From NCBI GenBank assembly GCA_025458025.1, contig JALOTF010000001.1:1-64000 (forward strand): DNA of 64,000 bases, in the 5' to 3' direction. This DNA comes from Beijerinckiaceae bacterium. GTDB taxonomy: Bacteria; Pseudomonadota; Alphaproteobacteria; Rhizobiales; Beijerinckiaceae. A model generated the notes under the pieces. It was not told the origin of the DNA, searched no databases, and saw only the letters and a list, made by a program, of their open reading frames with translations. Made by a program: the position numbers and the translations under genes. Positions 1 to 10,726 of this stretch are shown in pieces (position 1 is the stretch's first letter; every line of letters starts with the position of its first letter).

Positions 1-984
1 GGCTACACCACGCCAGATGAGTATCGCGCGCTCTTCGAAACCGTGCGCAACCGCGTGCCGAACTCCGACAAGGCGATCTTCTCAGTGCATTGCCACAACG
101 ATCTCGGCATGGCGGTGGCAAATTCCATCGCCGGCGTGATGGGCGGTGCGCGGCAGATCGAGTGCACCATCAACGGCATTGGCGAGCGCGCGGGCAATGC
201 GGCGCTGGAAGAAATCGTGATGGCGCTGAAAACGCGCGGCGATGCCTTCCCGTTCGAGACCGGCATCGAGGCGACGATGCTGAATCGCGCCTCCAAGATC
301 GTCTCGGCGGCCACGTCCTTCCCGGTGCAGTACAACAAGGCGATCGTGGGCCGGAACGCTTTCGCGCATGAGAGCGGCATCCATCAGGATGGTATGCTGA
401 AGAACACCCAGACCTACGAGATCATGACGCCGGAATCGGTCGGCGTGTCGAAACTCAAGCAGTTGGGCTACGAGGTTTCCGAGAACCAGCTCGAAGATGC
501 CTTCGTGCGCTTCAAGGCCTTGGCCGATCGCAAGAAGCACATCTACGACGAGGATATCGAGGCGCTGATCGACGAGAACCTCGCCACGGCGGAGGATCGC
601 GTGAAGGTCGTGGCCCTAACGGTCATCGCCGGCACGATGGGCCCGCAATCCGCGACTCTCACGCTCGATATCGAGGGGCAGCATCGCACGGTGCAGGCCA
701 CCGGCAACGGCCCGGTGGATGCGACCTTCAACGCCATCCAGCAGCTCATTCCGCATGAGGCGAAGCTGGAACTCTATCAGGTTCATGCCGTGACCGAGGG
801 GACGGACGCGCAGGCGGAGGTTTCCGTGCGGCTCGCGGGCAGCGATGGCCGGCTCTGCACGGGCCGCGCGGCGGATCCGGATACGCTCGTTTCCTCCGCC
901 AAGGCCTATATCGTAGCGCTGAACAAGCTCACCCATGCGCGGGGTGCCGCGCGCGGGGCGGTTCGTGTGCATTCCACGCATTGA
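1..984 (+). CDS. leuA: 2-isopropylmalate synthase, C-terminal part (start lies outside the window)
   Basis: Cytosolic enzyme that condenses acetyl-CoA with 2-oxoisovalerate, the first committed step of leucine synthesis. The frame is open from base 1, so the N-terminus is missing; 327 residues are present of a family length of about 510-550. Visible motifs are the metal-binding HCHNDLGMA, the GIGERAGN stretch that closes the TIM barrel, HESGIHQDG in the linker, and a C-terminal LeuA dimer/regulatory domain beginning near VIAGTMGPQSATL. That regulatory domain is the leucine feedback site in the family and separates LeuA from homocitrate synthase. The ROK kinase gene follows after 6 bp and may be co-transcribed. 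Confidence 0.95.
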   Translation, partial: GYTTPDEYRALFETVRNRVPNSDKAIFSVHCHNDLGMAVANSIAGVMGGARQIECTINGIGERAGNAALEEIVMALKTRGDAFPFETGIEATMLNRASKIVSAATSFPVQYNKAIVGRNAFAHESGIHQDGMLKNTQTYEIMTPESVGVSKLKQLGYEVSENQLEDAFVRFKALADRKKHIYDEDIEALIDENLATAEDRVKVVALTVIAGTMGPQSATLTLDIEGQHRTVQATGNGPVDATFNAIQQLIPHEAKLELYQVHAVTEGTDAQAEVSVRLAGSDGRLCTGRAADPDTLVSSAKAYIVALNKLTHARGAARGAVRVHSTH

Positions 985-990
985 GGCCTG

Positions 991-1908
991 ATGATGCGGA
1001 TCGGGGTGGATCTCGGCGGCACGAAGATTGAAGTCGTCGCGATCGACGATGCGGGTGCGGAACTCTTCCGCCACCGCATCGATACGCCGCGTGGCACCTA
1101 TCAGGGCATCCTCGATGCTCTGGTCGGCATTGTGGGCGAGGCGGAAAACCGCCTCGCTGGCCTCGGCCATGCCGGTCCGCATACGGTGGGCATCGGCATT
1201 CCCGGCTCGATTTCGCCGCGCACGGGTTTTGCTATGAACGCCAACTCCACCGAGATCAACGGGCAGCCGCTCCAGCAGGATCTGGAAGCCGCGCTTCATC
1301 GCGAAGTGCGGCTTGCAAATGATGCGAATTGCCTCGCTGCCTCCGAGGCGGTGGATGGCGCGGCAGCTGGCGCCAAAGTGGTGTTCGCGGCCATTCTCGG
1401 CACGGGCTGTGGCGCTGGTATCGCCCTCAACGGCGCGGCCTGGGAAGGTCCGCATCGCATCGGCGGCGAATGGGGCCACAACCCCTTGCCTTGGCCGAGC
1501 GTGGAGGAATTGACCACCGGCGATACCTGCTGGTGCGGCAAGCCCGGCTGCCTTGAAACCTGGATTTCCGGCACCGGTTTCGAGAACGATTTCCGCCGCG
1601 TGACCGGGCGCTCCTTGCGCGGTCGCGAGATTATCGCGGCGATGGAAGCGGGCGACGCCGAGGCCGCCGCGAATTTCGATCGCTACATCTCGCGCCTCGC
1701 CCGCGCGCTGGCGCATATGGCGAATATCCTCGATCCCGAGGTCATCGTGCTCGGCGGCGGCATGAGCCGCGTGCGGCACATCTATGATCGCCTGCCGGCG
1801 GAGATCGAGCGCTGGGTTTTCTCCGATCATTTCCGCACGCCCATCCGCCCCGCGCTTCACGGTGACAGCTCCGGGGTGCGCGGCGCGGCCTGGCTTTGGG
1901 GGCGATAA
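991..1908 (+). CDS. ROK-family sugar kinase (fructokinase/N-acetylglucosamine kinase type)
   Basis: A cytosolic ATP-dependent sugar kinase of the ROK family, 305 residues, the normal length. The N-terminal phosphate-binding motif is IGVDLGGTKIE. Mid-protein there is a second glycine-rich motif (GTGCGAGI), then GHNPLPW with the metal-binding histidine and CWCGKPGCLE with the zinc cysteines, then ILDPEVIVLGGG near the C-terminus. The family phosphorylates fructose, glucose, GlcNAc or ManNAc; the substrate cannot be fixed here, although the GHNP motif is common in Mak-type fructokinases. It lies 6 bp after leuA. ATG at 994 is an alternative start. No sugar transporter adjoins it. Confidence 0.85.
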   Translation: MMRIGVDLGGTKIEVVAIDDAGAELFRHRIDTPRGTYQGILDALVGIVGEAENRLAGLGHAGPHTVGIGIPGSISPRTGFAMNANSTEINGQPLQQDLEAALHREVRLANDANCLAASEAVDGAAAGAKVVFAAILGTGCGAGIALNGAAWEGPHRIGGEWGHNPLPWPSVEELTTGDTCWCGKPGCLETWISGTGFENDFRRVTGRSLRGREIIAAMEAGDAEAAANFDRYISRLARALAHMANILDPEVIVLGGGMSRVRHIYDRLPAEIERWVFSDHFRTPIRPALHGDSSGVRGAAWLWGR

Positions 1909-1993
1909 AAAACAGCCTGAAAATTCGGGCTGGACAATCGGATTCAAATGCCCTAGCAACCCGGCTCTGGTCGGCGCTCGGCGCATTCCAGAA

Positions 1994-2069
<76 letters not shown>

Positions 2070-2144
2070 AATTCTTCCATTTCCGCTGAATGGACTGACC
2101 GCCCGGGCCTAGTTTGCCCAAGCGTTGTTCTGACTTCTCTGATT

Positions 2145-2886
2145 TCAGGCCTTCTTCATCAGCCAATCATGGGCGGGGTCATTGTGGAAGCGCCACAGGC
2201 GCTTCGGACCGGCCATCACATTGAGATAATAGAGATCATAGCCATGCGCCGCGCCTACGGGGTGGTATCCCTCGGGCACGAGAACCACGTCGCCATCCTC
2301 AACCGTGATGGTCTCGTCGAGCGAGCGATCATCCGTGTAGACCCGCTGCATAGCGTAACCCGTGCCGGGGCGCAGGCGATGGTAATAGGTCTCCTCCAGC
2401 AGGCTTTCTGCCGGGAGATTGTCGCGGTCGTGCTTGTGCGGTGGGTAGCTCGACCAGTGCCCGCCAGGCGTGATGACCTCGACCACCAGCAGGCTTTCCG
2501 CATGGGGGGAGGAATCCGGCAGGATGTTGCGCACATAGCGCGTATTCGTGCCGGTTCCCCGCGTTTCCTGCCCCACTTCGGAGGGCGGAATGATGCGCGC
2601 GGGGAGTTTTCCTTCCGCCGGCGCGGTGCAGATCGCGATTTCGCAGGGCGTTTCAGCCGTGGCACCCCAGAAGGCGCGGGCCGGCACATACAGCGAGGCG
2701 GGCGAACCATCGAAGGGGTTCTCGCGTGACGATGCAGGCCTCGCGATTGCCGGTGGCCGCGCCGATCGCTTCGCCCGGCGCGAGCCGGTGGAGAGTGAAA
2801 CCCACATAGGTCCAGCCCGCATTCTCGGGCGTGATATCGTGGATGGGGTTGGTGGCGGAGGGCCGCCGGAGCAGATGCGATGTCAT
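2145..2886 (-). pseudogene. iolB: 5-deoxy-glucuronate isomerase IolB, broken by an internal frameshift/deletion
   Basis: IolB isomerises 5-deoxy-D-glucuronate in myo-inositol catabolism. The N-terminal third (ATG at 2884-2886, MTSHLLRRPSATNPIHDI) is in one frame up to NREACIVT near base 2725. The rest (RENPFDGSPASLYVPA onward, including SYPPHKHDRDNLP, YTDDRSLDETITVEDG and PVGAAHGYDLYYLNVMAGP) is in another frame down to the stop at 2145. Against the family layout as I remember it, the strand-and-turn segment after CIVxVTGK is missing at the junction, about 19-20 residues, so this looks like an out-of-frame deletion and not a single-base error. The start overlaps the iolE stop (ATGA). A sequencing or assembly fault remains possible. 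Confidence 0.75.
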
Positions 2887-3782
2887 GCGAGGCCGGCCTC
2901 CTTCAGCGCCCGCTGGAGATGCGCGACGCCCTTCTTCGCGTAGGTCAGTGGATGTGCCTTCTTCGGGTCCTGCTCGGCCTCGACGATTACCCAGCCGGAA
3001 TAGCCCTTCAATTCCTTGAAGACGCTCACATAATCCACCGCGCCATCGCCCGGAACGGTGTAGGTGCCGAGTTCGGAGCCCATGCCGAGGATGGAATCGA
3101 GGAAGGACCAGTCACCCGCCTTCGATTTCGCGATGATCGCGGGGCGCACATCCTTGCAATGCACATGGGTAATGCGTGGGCGATAGGTGCGCGCAAGCTC
3201 CGCGGGATCTAACCCGCCCCAGGTGGCGTGGCCCGTATCAAGCAGCAGGTTCACGGAAGGCCCACAGGCCTCCATGAAGCGCGCGATATCCTCGCGGCTC
3301 TCGATGATCGTGCCCATATGGTGGTGGTAGCATAGCACGAGGCCCTCATCGGCCAGCATGCTCGCGAGATCGGTCATCCGGGCGGCATAGGGCTTCCATT
3401 CGCCGGCCGCGAGATGCGGGCGCTGCGAGAGCGGCATCGCGCGATTGCCGTGGATGGCGTTGGACGTCTCGGCCACGATGAACACGCTGGTGCCCATGGC
3501 CTTCAGCAGCTCGCGATGCGCTTTGGCGAGGGCGAATTCCTCCTTCGCGTCGCGCTTCAGCAGTTCCACAGAGTGCCAGCCGCCCACGCAGGCCATGTTG
3601 AAGGGCGCCAAGGCGGCCTTCAGAGCGTTGGCTTCACGCGGGAACTTGTTGCCGAGTTCCATACCGACGAAACCGGCTTCCTTCGCTTCCGCAAGGCAGG
3701 TTTCGAGCGGGGTTTCGCCACCGATCTCGAGAAGGTCGTCGTTCGACCAGCCGATGGGGTTGGCGCCGATGCGGATGGTCAT
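2883..3782 (-). CDS. iolE: Inosose dehydratase
   Basis: Dehydrates scyllo-inosose (2-keto-myo-inositol) to the diketone, the second step of myo-inositol catabolism, in the cytosol. The protein is 299 residues, the family norm, with an AP-endonuclease-2-like TIM barrel. It begins MTIRIGANPIGWSNDD, typical of IolE, and has the metal-site stretches GMELGNKFP, CYHHHMGT, LLDTGHATWGG, ITHVHCKD and a late VIVEAEQDP carrying the last metal glutamate. It sits between iolD (3 bp upstream) and iolB (ATGA overlap), so the three are one minus-strand operon. The start is the ATG at 3780-3782. Confidence 0.93.
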   Translation of the reverse strand: MTIRIGANPIGWSNDDLLEIGGETPLETCLAEAKEAGFVGMELGNKFPREANALKAALAPFNMACVGGWHSVELLKRDAKEEFALAKAHRELLKAMGTSVFIVAETSNAIHGNRAMPLSQRPHLAAGEWKPYAARMTDLASMLADEGLVLCYHHHMGTIIESREDIARFMEACGPSVNLLLDTGHATWGGLDPAELARTYRPRITHVHCKDVRPAIIAKSKAGDWSFLDSILGMGSELGTYTVPGDGAVDYVSVFKELKGYSGWVIVEAEQDPKKAHPLTYAKKGVAHLQRALKEAGLA

Positions 3783-3785
3783 GTC

Positions 3786-5633
<1,848 letters not shown>

Positions 5634-5650
5634 GATGGGAATTCCCCCTT

Positions 5651-5667
5651 CGGAATCGGCGCTTCCG
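5651..5667. promoter_or_regulatory. Candidate operator: inverted repeat CGGAA-N7-TTCCG upstream of iolD
   Basis: A perfect inverted repeat with five-base arms (CGGAA at 5651-5655, TTCCG at 5663-5667) lies 17 bp upstream of the iolD start; a second short palindrome GGGAATTCCC is at 5637-5646. The architecture resembles the GGAA...TTCC sites described for the rhizobial RpiR-type repressor IolR, although I recall a spacer of six there. No iolR gene is present in the window, so this is only suggestive. Confidence 0.3.
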
Positions 5668-5836
5668 CCGTTTGTTTGCCGGCATCGTAAGGCCGGATGA
5701 TGGCCCATTTCAACCGCGAGGTCGGGTCGAATTTTCCGACAATTTGAACGAAACTCGACAATCCGCTTAACAGAATTTCGAAACTTGAAGCGTAAGCAAA
5801 GGGCACATCAAGAGTTTTGCGTTCGGACAGCCCATC

Positions 5837-7312
5837 ATGGCGATCGAGATCGCGGCGGAACCCCGCCGTCAGACCGGATTAGGCTTCTATCTGCGATCGG
5901 CGCTGACCCGCCTGTCGAAGACCAAGCTGATCAGCCTCGTGCTGATGGTGGATCTCGCCTCCCTCTGGGGGCTGGGTCTGCTGGCGCTGATGGCCCGGTC
6001 TCCCGCGACCATGTATGACAGCCTGGTGCCGCCGATCACCATTGCTTTGGTGCCGTTGCTGGCGGTCTACATCATGCAGCGGATCTGGGCCTACACAATC
6101 CCGTCGCTTGGCGCGCTGGTGCGACAGGTGCGGGCGTTGCTGATTGCCATCGGCGGCTCCTTCGTGCTGGTGATGGGTCTGTATTTCGTTATCAATATCA
6201 ACATGATGGCTGAACGACCTTGGCTCATCCTCTGGGCGAGCCTCGTGGTGCTTGTGCTTGTGCCGTTCCGTCTTCTGGTCAGCCGCGTGGTAGCGACGGC
6301 CGAAAAGCGGGGCGAACTCGCGCGGCGCGCGGTGATCGTCGGTGGCGGCAAGGCTTCGGAAGATCTCATCGGCCGGCTGGAAAAGACCGGCGAGCGGGCC
6401 ATTCGCATTCTCGGCCTCTTCGATGATCGGGGCGGCGAGCGTTCGCCGGATGAAGTGGGCCGCTATCGCAAGATCGGCACCTTCGAGGAACTCGAGACCT
6501 ATTGCCGTGAGAATGCGGTGGATCTGCTCATCATCGCGCTGCCGCCCTCGGCGGAGGAGCGCATCCTGCACCTGCTGAAGAAGCTGTGGCAGCTGCCGGT
6601 GGATGTGCGCATCGCGGCCCATAGCTCGAAGCTCAAGCTTTCGAAGCGCGCCTATACCTATATCGGCGATGTGCCTTTCCTTGCGGTGTTCGATCGCCCG
6701 CTTTCGGATTGGAACGCTGCTGTGAAAGCGATTTTCGATCGCGTCGTCGCGGCTCTGGCGTTGGTCTGCCTCTCGCCGCTAATGCTACTCGTGGCTTTGG
6801 CGATCAAGCTCGATTCCAAGGGGCCGATTTTCTTCCGGCAGCAGCGCTTCGGCTTCAACAACAACCTGATCGGGGTCTACAAGTTCCGCTCGATGTATGC
6901 CGATCAGGCAGACATGCACGCCCGCAAGCAGGTGACGAAGGATGATCCGCGCGTCACGCGTGTCGGTCGCTTCATCCGCAAGACCTCGCTTGATGAATTG
7001 CCGCAGCTCATCAATGTTTTGCGGGGCGAGCTGAGCCTTGTTGGCCCCCGCCCGCATGCCACCCAGACCATGGCCGCGAACCAGCTGTATCAGGATGTCG
7101 TGGGTGGTTATTTCGCCCGCCATCGCATGAAGCCGGGCATCACCGGCTGGGCGCAGGTGAATGGCTGGCGCGGCGAGACCGACACGATTGAGAAGATCGA
7201 GCGGCGCGTGGAGCATGACCTCTACTATATCGAGAACTGGTCGCTCGCGCTCGATCTCTACATCCTCACGATGACGCCCTTCGCGCTGCTGAACCTGAAG
7301 AACGCCTATTGA
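5837..7312 (+). CDS. Undecaprenyl-phosphate hexose-1-phosphate transferase (WcaJ/PssY-like)
   Basis: An initiating sugar-1-phosphate transferase of exopolysaccharide synthesis in the inner membrane; it links a hexose-1-phosphate to undecaprenyl phosphate. It has 491 residues. There are about four N-terminal membrane segments, then a Rossmann-like CoA-binding domain ([19 protein letters not shown]), a further membrane segment near 300-320, and the C-terminal catalytic domain. The catalytic domain shows [51 protein letters not shown] and [16 protein letters not shown]. This full-length layout matches the WcaJ family. No glycosyltransferase cluster adjoins it, so the polymer is unknown. Confidence 0.88.
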   Translation: MAIEIAAEPRRQTGLGFYLRSALTRLSKTKLISLVLMVDLASLWGLGLLALMARSPATMYDSLVPPITIALVPLLAVYIMQRIWAYTIPSLGALVRQVRALLIAIGGSFVLVMGLYFVININMMAERPWLILWASLVVLVLVPFRLLVSRVVATAEKRGELARRAVIVGGGKASEDLIGRLEKTGERAIRILGLFDDRGGERSPDEVGRYRKIGTFEELETYCRENAVDLLIIALPPSAEERILHLLKKLWQLPVDVRIAAHSSKLKLSKRAYTYIGDVPFLAVFDRPLSDWNAAVKAIFDRVVAALALVCLSPLMLLVALAIKLDSKGPIFFRQQRFGFNNNLIGVYKFRSMYADQADMHARKQVTKDDPRVTRVGRFIRKTSLDELPQLINVLRGELSLVGPRPHATQTMAANQLYQDVVGGYFARHRMKPGITGWAQVNGWRGETDTIEKIERRVEHDLYYIENWSLALDLYILTMTPFALLNLKNAY

Positions 7313-7379
7313 GGCGGGGCGGGGCTTGCCAGCCCTCGCCACCTGCGGCAACTCTGGGAGGCAGTTGCCGGAGGCCCTG

Positions 7380-7700
7380 ATGCAGATCGTTGATCTTGAC
7401 CTTGAAACCGTCCGTGAGGGCCTGGCGGATGGCTCCATCCTGCTGATCGATGTGCGCGAGCCGCATGAATTCGCGATGGGGCATATCCCCGATTCGGTTT
7501 CCATGCCGCTCTCGACCTTCGATCCGGCTGAAATTCCTGAAGCCGGGGGGCGGCGAATCGTCATGTCCTGCGCAGCAGGCGTGCGCTCGCGCCATGCGCT
7601 GATGATGGCGCAGGCAGCGGGGCTGCCGCTGACGGAACATTATGCCGGTGGCTTCAAGGATTGGGTGATGGCCGGCGAGGAAATTGCGCGCGGCGATTGA
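7380..7700 (+). CDS. Rhodanese-like sulfurtransferase domain protein
   Basis: A single rhodanese domain, 106 residues, probably cytosolic. It shows the domain's LIDVREPHEFAMGHIPDSVSMPL core and the active-site loop SCAAGVRS, whose cysteine would carry persulfide sulfur (CxxGxRS). The ATG at 7380 (MQIVDLDLETVREG) is preferred because GGAGG precedes it by about 7 bases. It follows the sugar transferase gene after 67 bp on the same strand. The sulfur acceptor is unknown. Confidence 0.85.
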   Translation: MQIVDLDLETVREGLADGSILLIDVREPHEFAMGHIPDSVSMPLSTFDPAEIPEAGGRRIVMSCAAGVRSRHALMMAQAAGLPLTEHYAGGFKDWVMAGEEIARGD

Positions 7701-7775
7701 TCCGGGCTTGAAGCGCGGCGTTCCCTGCCTATGCTGGGGGCTGTCGGGTATTCACCCTCCTCAGGATCTTCCGCC

Positions 7776-10061
7776 ATGAAATTCGGCATCGGACAGGCGC
7801 TCACTCGCGTCGAGGACCAGCGATTCATCACGGGTGCGGGGCATTATGCCACCGATGCCCGCGCGAAAGGCGAGGCACGCGCCTTCGTGCTGCGTGCGCC
7901 CTTCGCGCATGCCACCTTCCGCATCAAGAATCTGGATGAGGCGCGCGCCATGCCCGGCGTGGCTCTCATCCTCACGGGGGTGGATCTCGGCCATCTCGGC
8001 CCGCTGCCTTGTCAGGCCCCGCAGAAGAACCGCGATGGTCAGCGCATGGCCCTGCCGGATTATCCCGTGCTGCCGCGCGATACTGTGCGTCATGTGGGCG
8101 AGGCGGTGGCTTTCATCGTGGCCGAGACGCTCGACCTCGCGCGCGATGCCGCCGAAGCGCTCGACATCGAATGGAAGAGCCTGCCGGTCGCGGCGGATCT
8201 CGCCACCGCCCGAAAGCCCGGTGCGACGCTGGTGCACCCGGAGGCGCCTGGGAATGTGGCCTTCGAGACCGTGCTCGGCGATATAGAAAAGACCGACGCG
8301 GTTTTCGCCAAAGCGCATCGTGTGGTCGGGCTTGATCTCGTGAACAACCGCATCGTCGCGAATTATATGGAGCCGCGCTCCATTCTCGCGGAGGTGAAGG
8401 GCGAGAACTTCACCATCACGCTGGGCTCGCAGGGCAGCCACGGCTTGCGCGATACGCTGGCGAAGGCCATTTTCCGCATCGATCCGGCCAATGTGCGCGT
8501 GATTACGCCGGATGTCGGTGGTGGTTTCGGCACCAAGACCTTCATGTATCGCGAATATCCGCTGGCCGCCGAGGCCGCGCGGCAACTGGGACGCCCGGTG
8601 CGCTGGGTGTCGGATCGCTCCGAGCATTTCTTCGCCTGCGCGCAGGGCCGCGACAACCTTACCCATGCTGAGATGGCTTTGGACGAGAAGGGGCGCTTCC
8701 TCGCGATGCGCGTGCGGCTTGATGCGAATATGGGTGCCTATCTCTCGCAATATGGGCCGTTCATCCCGTGGGTGGGCTCGACCATGCTCACGGGATGCTA
8801 TGACATTCCCGTGGGCTACACGCTCATCCGTGGTATCTATTCGCATTCTGTGCCGATCGACGCCTATCGCGGCGCGGGGCGTCCCGAGGCGGCCTATACC
8901 GTTGAGCGGCTTGTCGATTTCATCGCCGACGAGATCGGCATGGATCGCATCGCGCTGCGCAAGCTGAATCTCGTGAAGCCGCGCCAGATGCCCTATCGCA
9001 CCCCGACCGGCCGCGTTTATGACACCGGCGAGTTCGCCGAGCACATGAAGGCGGCGATGGAAAAGGCGGATTGGAAGGGCTTCCCCGCCCGCCTGCGCGC
9101 CGCAAAGAAGAAGGGCCTCATCCGGGGCATCGGCCTCGGCGTCTATATCGAGGCCTGTGGTGGCGGCGGGGCCGAGCCCGGCCATGTGACGCTGGAGAAG
9201 GATGGCACGGTGACCGTGCGCATTGGCACGCAATCGAACGGGCAGGGGCATGAAACCGCCTATGCCCAGCTTGTTGCGGAGCATCTCGACCTGCCCCTTA
9301 GCCAGATTCGCGTGAAACAGGGCGACACGAAGGAAATCCCCTCCGGTTCCGGCACGGGCGGTTCGCGCTCCATCCCCGTGGGTGGCGCGGGCGTGGCGCT
9401 CGCGGCGGAGGGGTTGGCGAAAACGCTGAAGAAGCTCGCGAGCCAGGCGCTAGAAGCCGGCGAGGGCGATCTCGAAATCGCCGATGGTGCGGTGCGCATC
9501 GCGGGCACGGATCGCCGCATCAGCTTCACGGACATCGCGGCCCTTCCCGCTGCGAAGAAGGCGATGCTGACCGAGACCGCATCCTTCAAGCCGCCGGAGG
9601 CGACCTACCCCAACGGGACGCATGTCGCCGAGGTGGAAATCGACCCGGATACGGGCGAAATCCGCATCGTGAACTACGTCATCGTCGATGATTTCGGCGT
9701 GACCGTGAACCCGGTGCTGCTGGCCGGGCAGATTCATGGCGGCATCGCGCAGGGCATTGGGCAGGCGCTCGTCGAGAATTTCGTGATGGACGAGCAGGGC
9801 CAGATCCTCACGGCGAGCTTCCTCGATTATGCGATGCCGCGCGCGCATGACATGCCGGAATTCACCTTCGAGACGCGCAATGTGCGCTCGACCACGAACA
9901 TTCTCGGCGTGAAGGGCGCGGGCGAGGCGGGCACGATCGGTGCCGCCCCGGCCGTGATGAACGCCGTGGTCGATGCCCTGCGGCGCGAGAAGGGCATTCG
10001 CCACATCGACATGCCGGCCACCCCGCGCCGGCTGTGGGAGGCCCTCCGGCAGGGCCAATAA
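7776..10061 (+). CDS. Xanthine dehydrogenase-family molybdopterin-binding large subunit (form II CoxL-like)
   Basis: The catalytic molybdenum-cofactor subunit of a hydroxylase of the xanthine oxidase family, 761 residues. It begins MKFGIGQALTRVEDQRFITG, the classic start of CoxL/XdhB-type large subunits; the ATG at 7776 follows CAGGA. The active-site loop reads AYRGAGR (residues about 363-369), the form II signature, not the AYRCSFR of true CO dehydrogenase. The C-terminal GVKGAGEAG contains the catalytic glutamate. No FAD subunit and no two-cluster iron-sulfur subunit flank it; two c-type cytochrome genes follow instead. The substrate is unknown, possibly an aldehyde or N-heterocycle. Confidence 0.88.
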   Translation: MKFGIGQALTRVEDQRFITGAGHYATDARAKGEARAFVLRAPFAHATFRIKNLDEARAMPGVALILTGVDLGHLGPLPCQAPQKNRDGQRMALPDYPVLPRDTVRHVGEAVAFIVAETLDLARDAAEALDIEWKSLPVAADLATARKPGATLVHPEAPGNVAFETVLGDIEKTDAVFAKAHRVVGLDLVNNRIVANYMEPRSILAEVKGENFTITLGSQGSHGLRDTLAKAIFRIDPANVRVITPDVGGGFGTKTFMYREYPLAAEAARQLGRPVRWVSDRSEHFFACAQGRDNLTHAEMALDEKGRFLAMRVRLDANMGAYLSQYGPFIPWVGSTMLTGCYDIPVGYTLIRGIYSHSVPIDAYRGAGRPEAAYTVERLVDFIADEIGMDRIALRKLNLVKPRQMPYRTPTGRVYDTGEFAEHMKAAMEKADWKGFPARLRAAKKKGLIRGIGLGVYIEACGGGGAEPGHVTLEKDGTVTVRIGTQSNGQGHETAYAQLVAEHLDLPLSQIRVKQGDTKEIPSGSGTGGSRSIPVGGAGVALAAEGLAKTLKKLASQALEAGEGDLEIADGAVRIAGTDRRISFTDIAALPAAKKAMLTETASFKPPEATYPNGTHVAEVEIDPDTGEIRIVNYVIVDDFGVTVNPVLLAGQIHGGIAQGIGQALVENFVMDEQGQILTASFLDYAMPRAHDMPEFTFETRNVRSTTNILGVKGAGEAGTIGAAPAVMNAVVDALRREKGIRHIDMPATPRRLWEALRQGQ

Positions 10062-10264
10062 CCCGCAGATCACAACGATGTGAGAACCGCCTCGATTTGC
10101 GCGCCTGCAATCAAAATCCGCTCGACAGTAGGCGCGCATGCAGGAACAGTGAGGCACTGCGTCGCAGGGTTGAAGAATCCCGGCGCATGCGCCTGCGTTG
10201 CAGGTGATTGTTCCCAAACTAGGTTCGCCGGCCCGCGGCGCCCAACACATATGAGGAAACCTCC

Positions 10265-10693
10265 ATGCGTCGTCTCGTCGTTGCCGGAGCTTTGGTCGCC
10301 ATCGGCCTCACCGCAGCTTTTGCCCAGTCCAACCCGATCACCGAGCGCAAGGATGTTTTCAAGACCTTCGGTGGCGCGCTGCGCCCCGTCGGCCCGATGA
10401 TGCGCGGCGAAGCGCCGTTTGAACTCGCCAAGGTTCAGGAAGCGCTGAAGACGATCGCCGATGGCGCCCCCAAGGTGGCGAAGCTGTTCCCGGCCGGTTC
10501 GGGCACGGGCGACACCAAGGCGCTTCCGGCGATCTGGACCGACAATGCCAAGTTCCTCGGCATGTTCACCAAGCTCGAATCCGATGCGAAGGCCGCTGCC
10601 GCCGCCATCAAGGATGAAGCCAGCTTCAAGGCCGAAATGCCGAAGGTGCTGAGCAATTGCGGCACCTGCCACGAAGCGTTCCGCGCGAAGTAA
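10265..10693 (+). CDS. Cytochrome c'/c-556-type (class II) cytochrome
   Basis: A small periplasmic haem protein of 142 residues. It has a signal peptide ending near AAFAQS and a four-helix-bundle composition, and a single haem site near the C-terminus, CGTCHEAFRAK. This C-terminal CxxCH position defines class II cytochromes c. The diheme cytochrome gene follows after 33 bp. With the molybdenum hydroxylase upstream, an electron-acceptor role is plausible, but cytochrome c' proteins can also bind NO or be stand-alone carriers. Confidence 0.88.
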   Translation: MRRLVVAGALVAIGLTAAFAQSNPITERKDVFKTFGGALRPVGPMMRGEAPFELAKVQEALKTIADGAPKVAKLFPAGSGTGDTKALPAIWTDNAKFLGMFTKLESDAKAAAAAIKDEASFKAEMPKVLSNCGTCHEAFRAK

Positions 10694-10726
10694 GTCTCGA
10701 GGCCGGATCGCGACGGAGAGACAGGC

